Shown here one piece after another: positions 63,831 through 64,000 of a DNA stretch of 64,000 nt. The position numbers were made by a program, and so were the translations under genes. The DNA is from Rhizorhabdus sp049889055. GTDB taxonomy: Bacteria; Pseudomonadota; Alphaproteobacteria; Sphingomonadales; Sphingomonadaceae. Positions within the stretch are counted from its first letter, which is position 1. Each line of letters starts with the position of its first letter. The stretch spans positions 48,755 through 112,754 of the forward strand of contig NZ_JBLTWO010000011.1 of assembly GCF_049889055.1 (NCBI RefSeq), given 5' to 3'. Under the pieces are notes generated by a model, which was given only the letters and a program-made list of their open reading frames with translations, ran no database searches and had not been told where the DNA came from.

Positions 63831-64000
63831 ATGAGAAACGCATTCTGGGCGAGTGTCCTGGCGGGCGCGTTATTGGCTTTTCCAACGCCCGTCCGGGCTC
63901 AAGATAAAATGTTCGACTTTTCCGGCTTTCGCACCGACGAAACATCACCACCAGAAATCATATTTGCGGACAAGCGATGTAAGATCGCTCGTGTTGGTAC
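63831..64000 (+). CDS. exported protein, N-terminus only
   Basis: The 56 visible residues begin with a signal peptide (AFWASVLAGALLAFPTPVRA, cleavage near VRAQ), followed by DKMFDFSGFRTDETSPP. AGGGGGCGAC lies directly upstream of ATG 63831. The gene runs off the window; no family can be assigned from this part. Confidence 0.65.
   Translation, partial: MRNAFWASVLAGALLAFPTPVRAQDKMFDFSGFRTDETSPPEIIFADKRCKIARVG

Larger units (their letters stand above)
60490..64000. mobile_element. putative genomic island, left end only
   Basis: The region from the tRNA-Gly fragment to the window edge has lower GC and different codon use from the rest of the window. It contains a membrane protein, a DGQHR protein, an adenine methylase and an exported protein, none of which is a housekeeping gene. 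No integrase is in view; by tRNA orientation, the intact tRNA-Gly and the integrase would lie to the right of the window. Confidence 0.5.

Overview
The window is high-GC, densely coded bacterial chromosome. Gene content and order point to an alphaproteobacterium of the Sphingomonadales (Sphingomonas/Rhizorhabdus type). Pointers include an RcdA/DUF1465 gene next to a MerR regulator, CtrA-like TTAA-N7-TTAG boxes, the comF-grxC-nitrilase-DUF1178 run, the rph-rdgB-hemW run back to back with hrcA, and frequent ATGA/TTGA start-stop overlaps. The genus is inferred from gene content only.

Layout. 0-6.7 kb: miaA (cut by the window edge) and serB diverge with overlapping starts; then a Sel1/SPOR protein, a TPR protein behind a CtrA-like box, and the leftward run DUF3089 hydrolase-ruvX-pyrB-pyrC', whose dihydroorotase has lost its metal ligands. 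7.9-20.1 kb: gatCAB, a 1046-residue protein of unknown function, tRNA-Leu(UAG), trigger factor with a His-rich and Lys/Ala-rich tail, a polytopic membrane protein, clpP and clpX. 20.1-27.5 kb: the most unusual region. It holds a CcmI-like TPR protein and, divergently, a FAD-oxidoreductase/double cyclic-nucleotide-binding/four-cluster ferredoxin fusion, a multi-His membrane cytochrome b-like protein, and an FHA-TM-decaheme cytochrome c fusion, followed by a CpdA-like phosphodiesterase. 27.5-46.9 kb: a PgaC-like glycosyltransferase, cytochrome b561, folE, photolyase, cfa, SDR-purF, hisI, merR, rcdA, a LacI regulator, a DedA protein, gshB, yraN, rsmI, a LpoA-like lipoprotein, and rph-rdgB-hemW with hrcA. 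46.9-60.4 kb: a PilZ protein, a cytochrome b/Tat molybdoenzyme pair, an EamA transporter, leuA behind a leucine-rich leader peptide, a methyltransferase, comF-grxC-nitrilase-DUF1178, tRNA-Arg(CCU), a coiled-coil membrane protein, an Old Yellow Enzyme and an N-acyl-D-amino-acid deacylase-like enzyme.

60.4-64 kb: a visible drop in GC follows a 46-bp 3' fragment of tRNA-Gly(CCC), which looks like the displaced att end of an integrated island. The island part in view carries a four-helix membrane protein overlapping a DGQHR-domain protein, a DpnM/Dam-type adenine methylase, a 400-bp gap with two mutually exclusive hairpins, and the start of a secreted protein cut by the window edge.

How the genes work together. 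The 21.3-27.5 kb block reads as one electron-transfer unit: a soluble flavin/Fe-S input arm with two cNMP sensor domains, a membrane haem module and a multihaem output with an FHA phosphopeptide-reading domain, with a likely cAMP-hydrolysing enzyme beside it. The leuA leader suggests leucine-dependent attenuation. The island genes resemble a DNA-modification or defence cargo. All functional claims rest on motifs and context; no database search was run.
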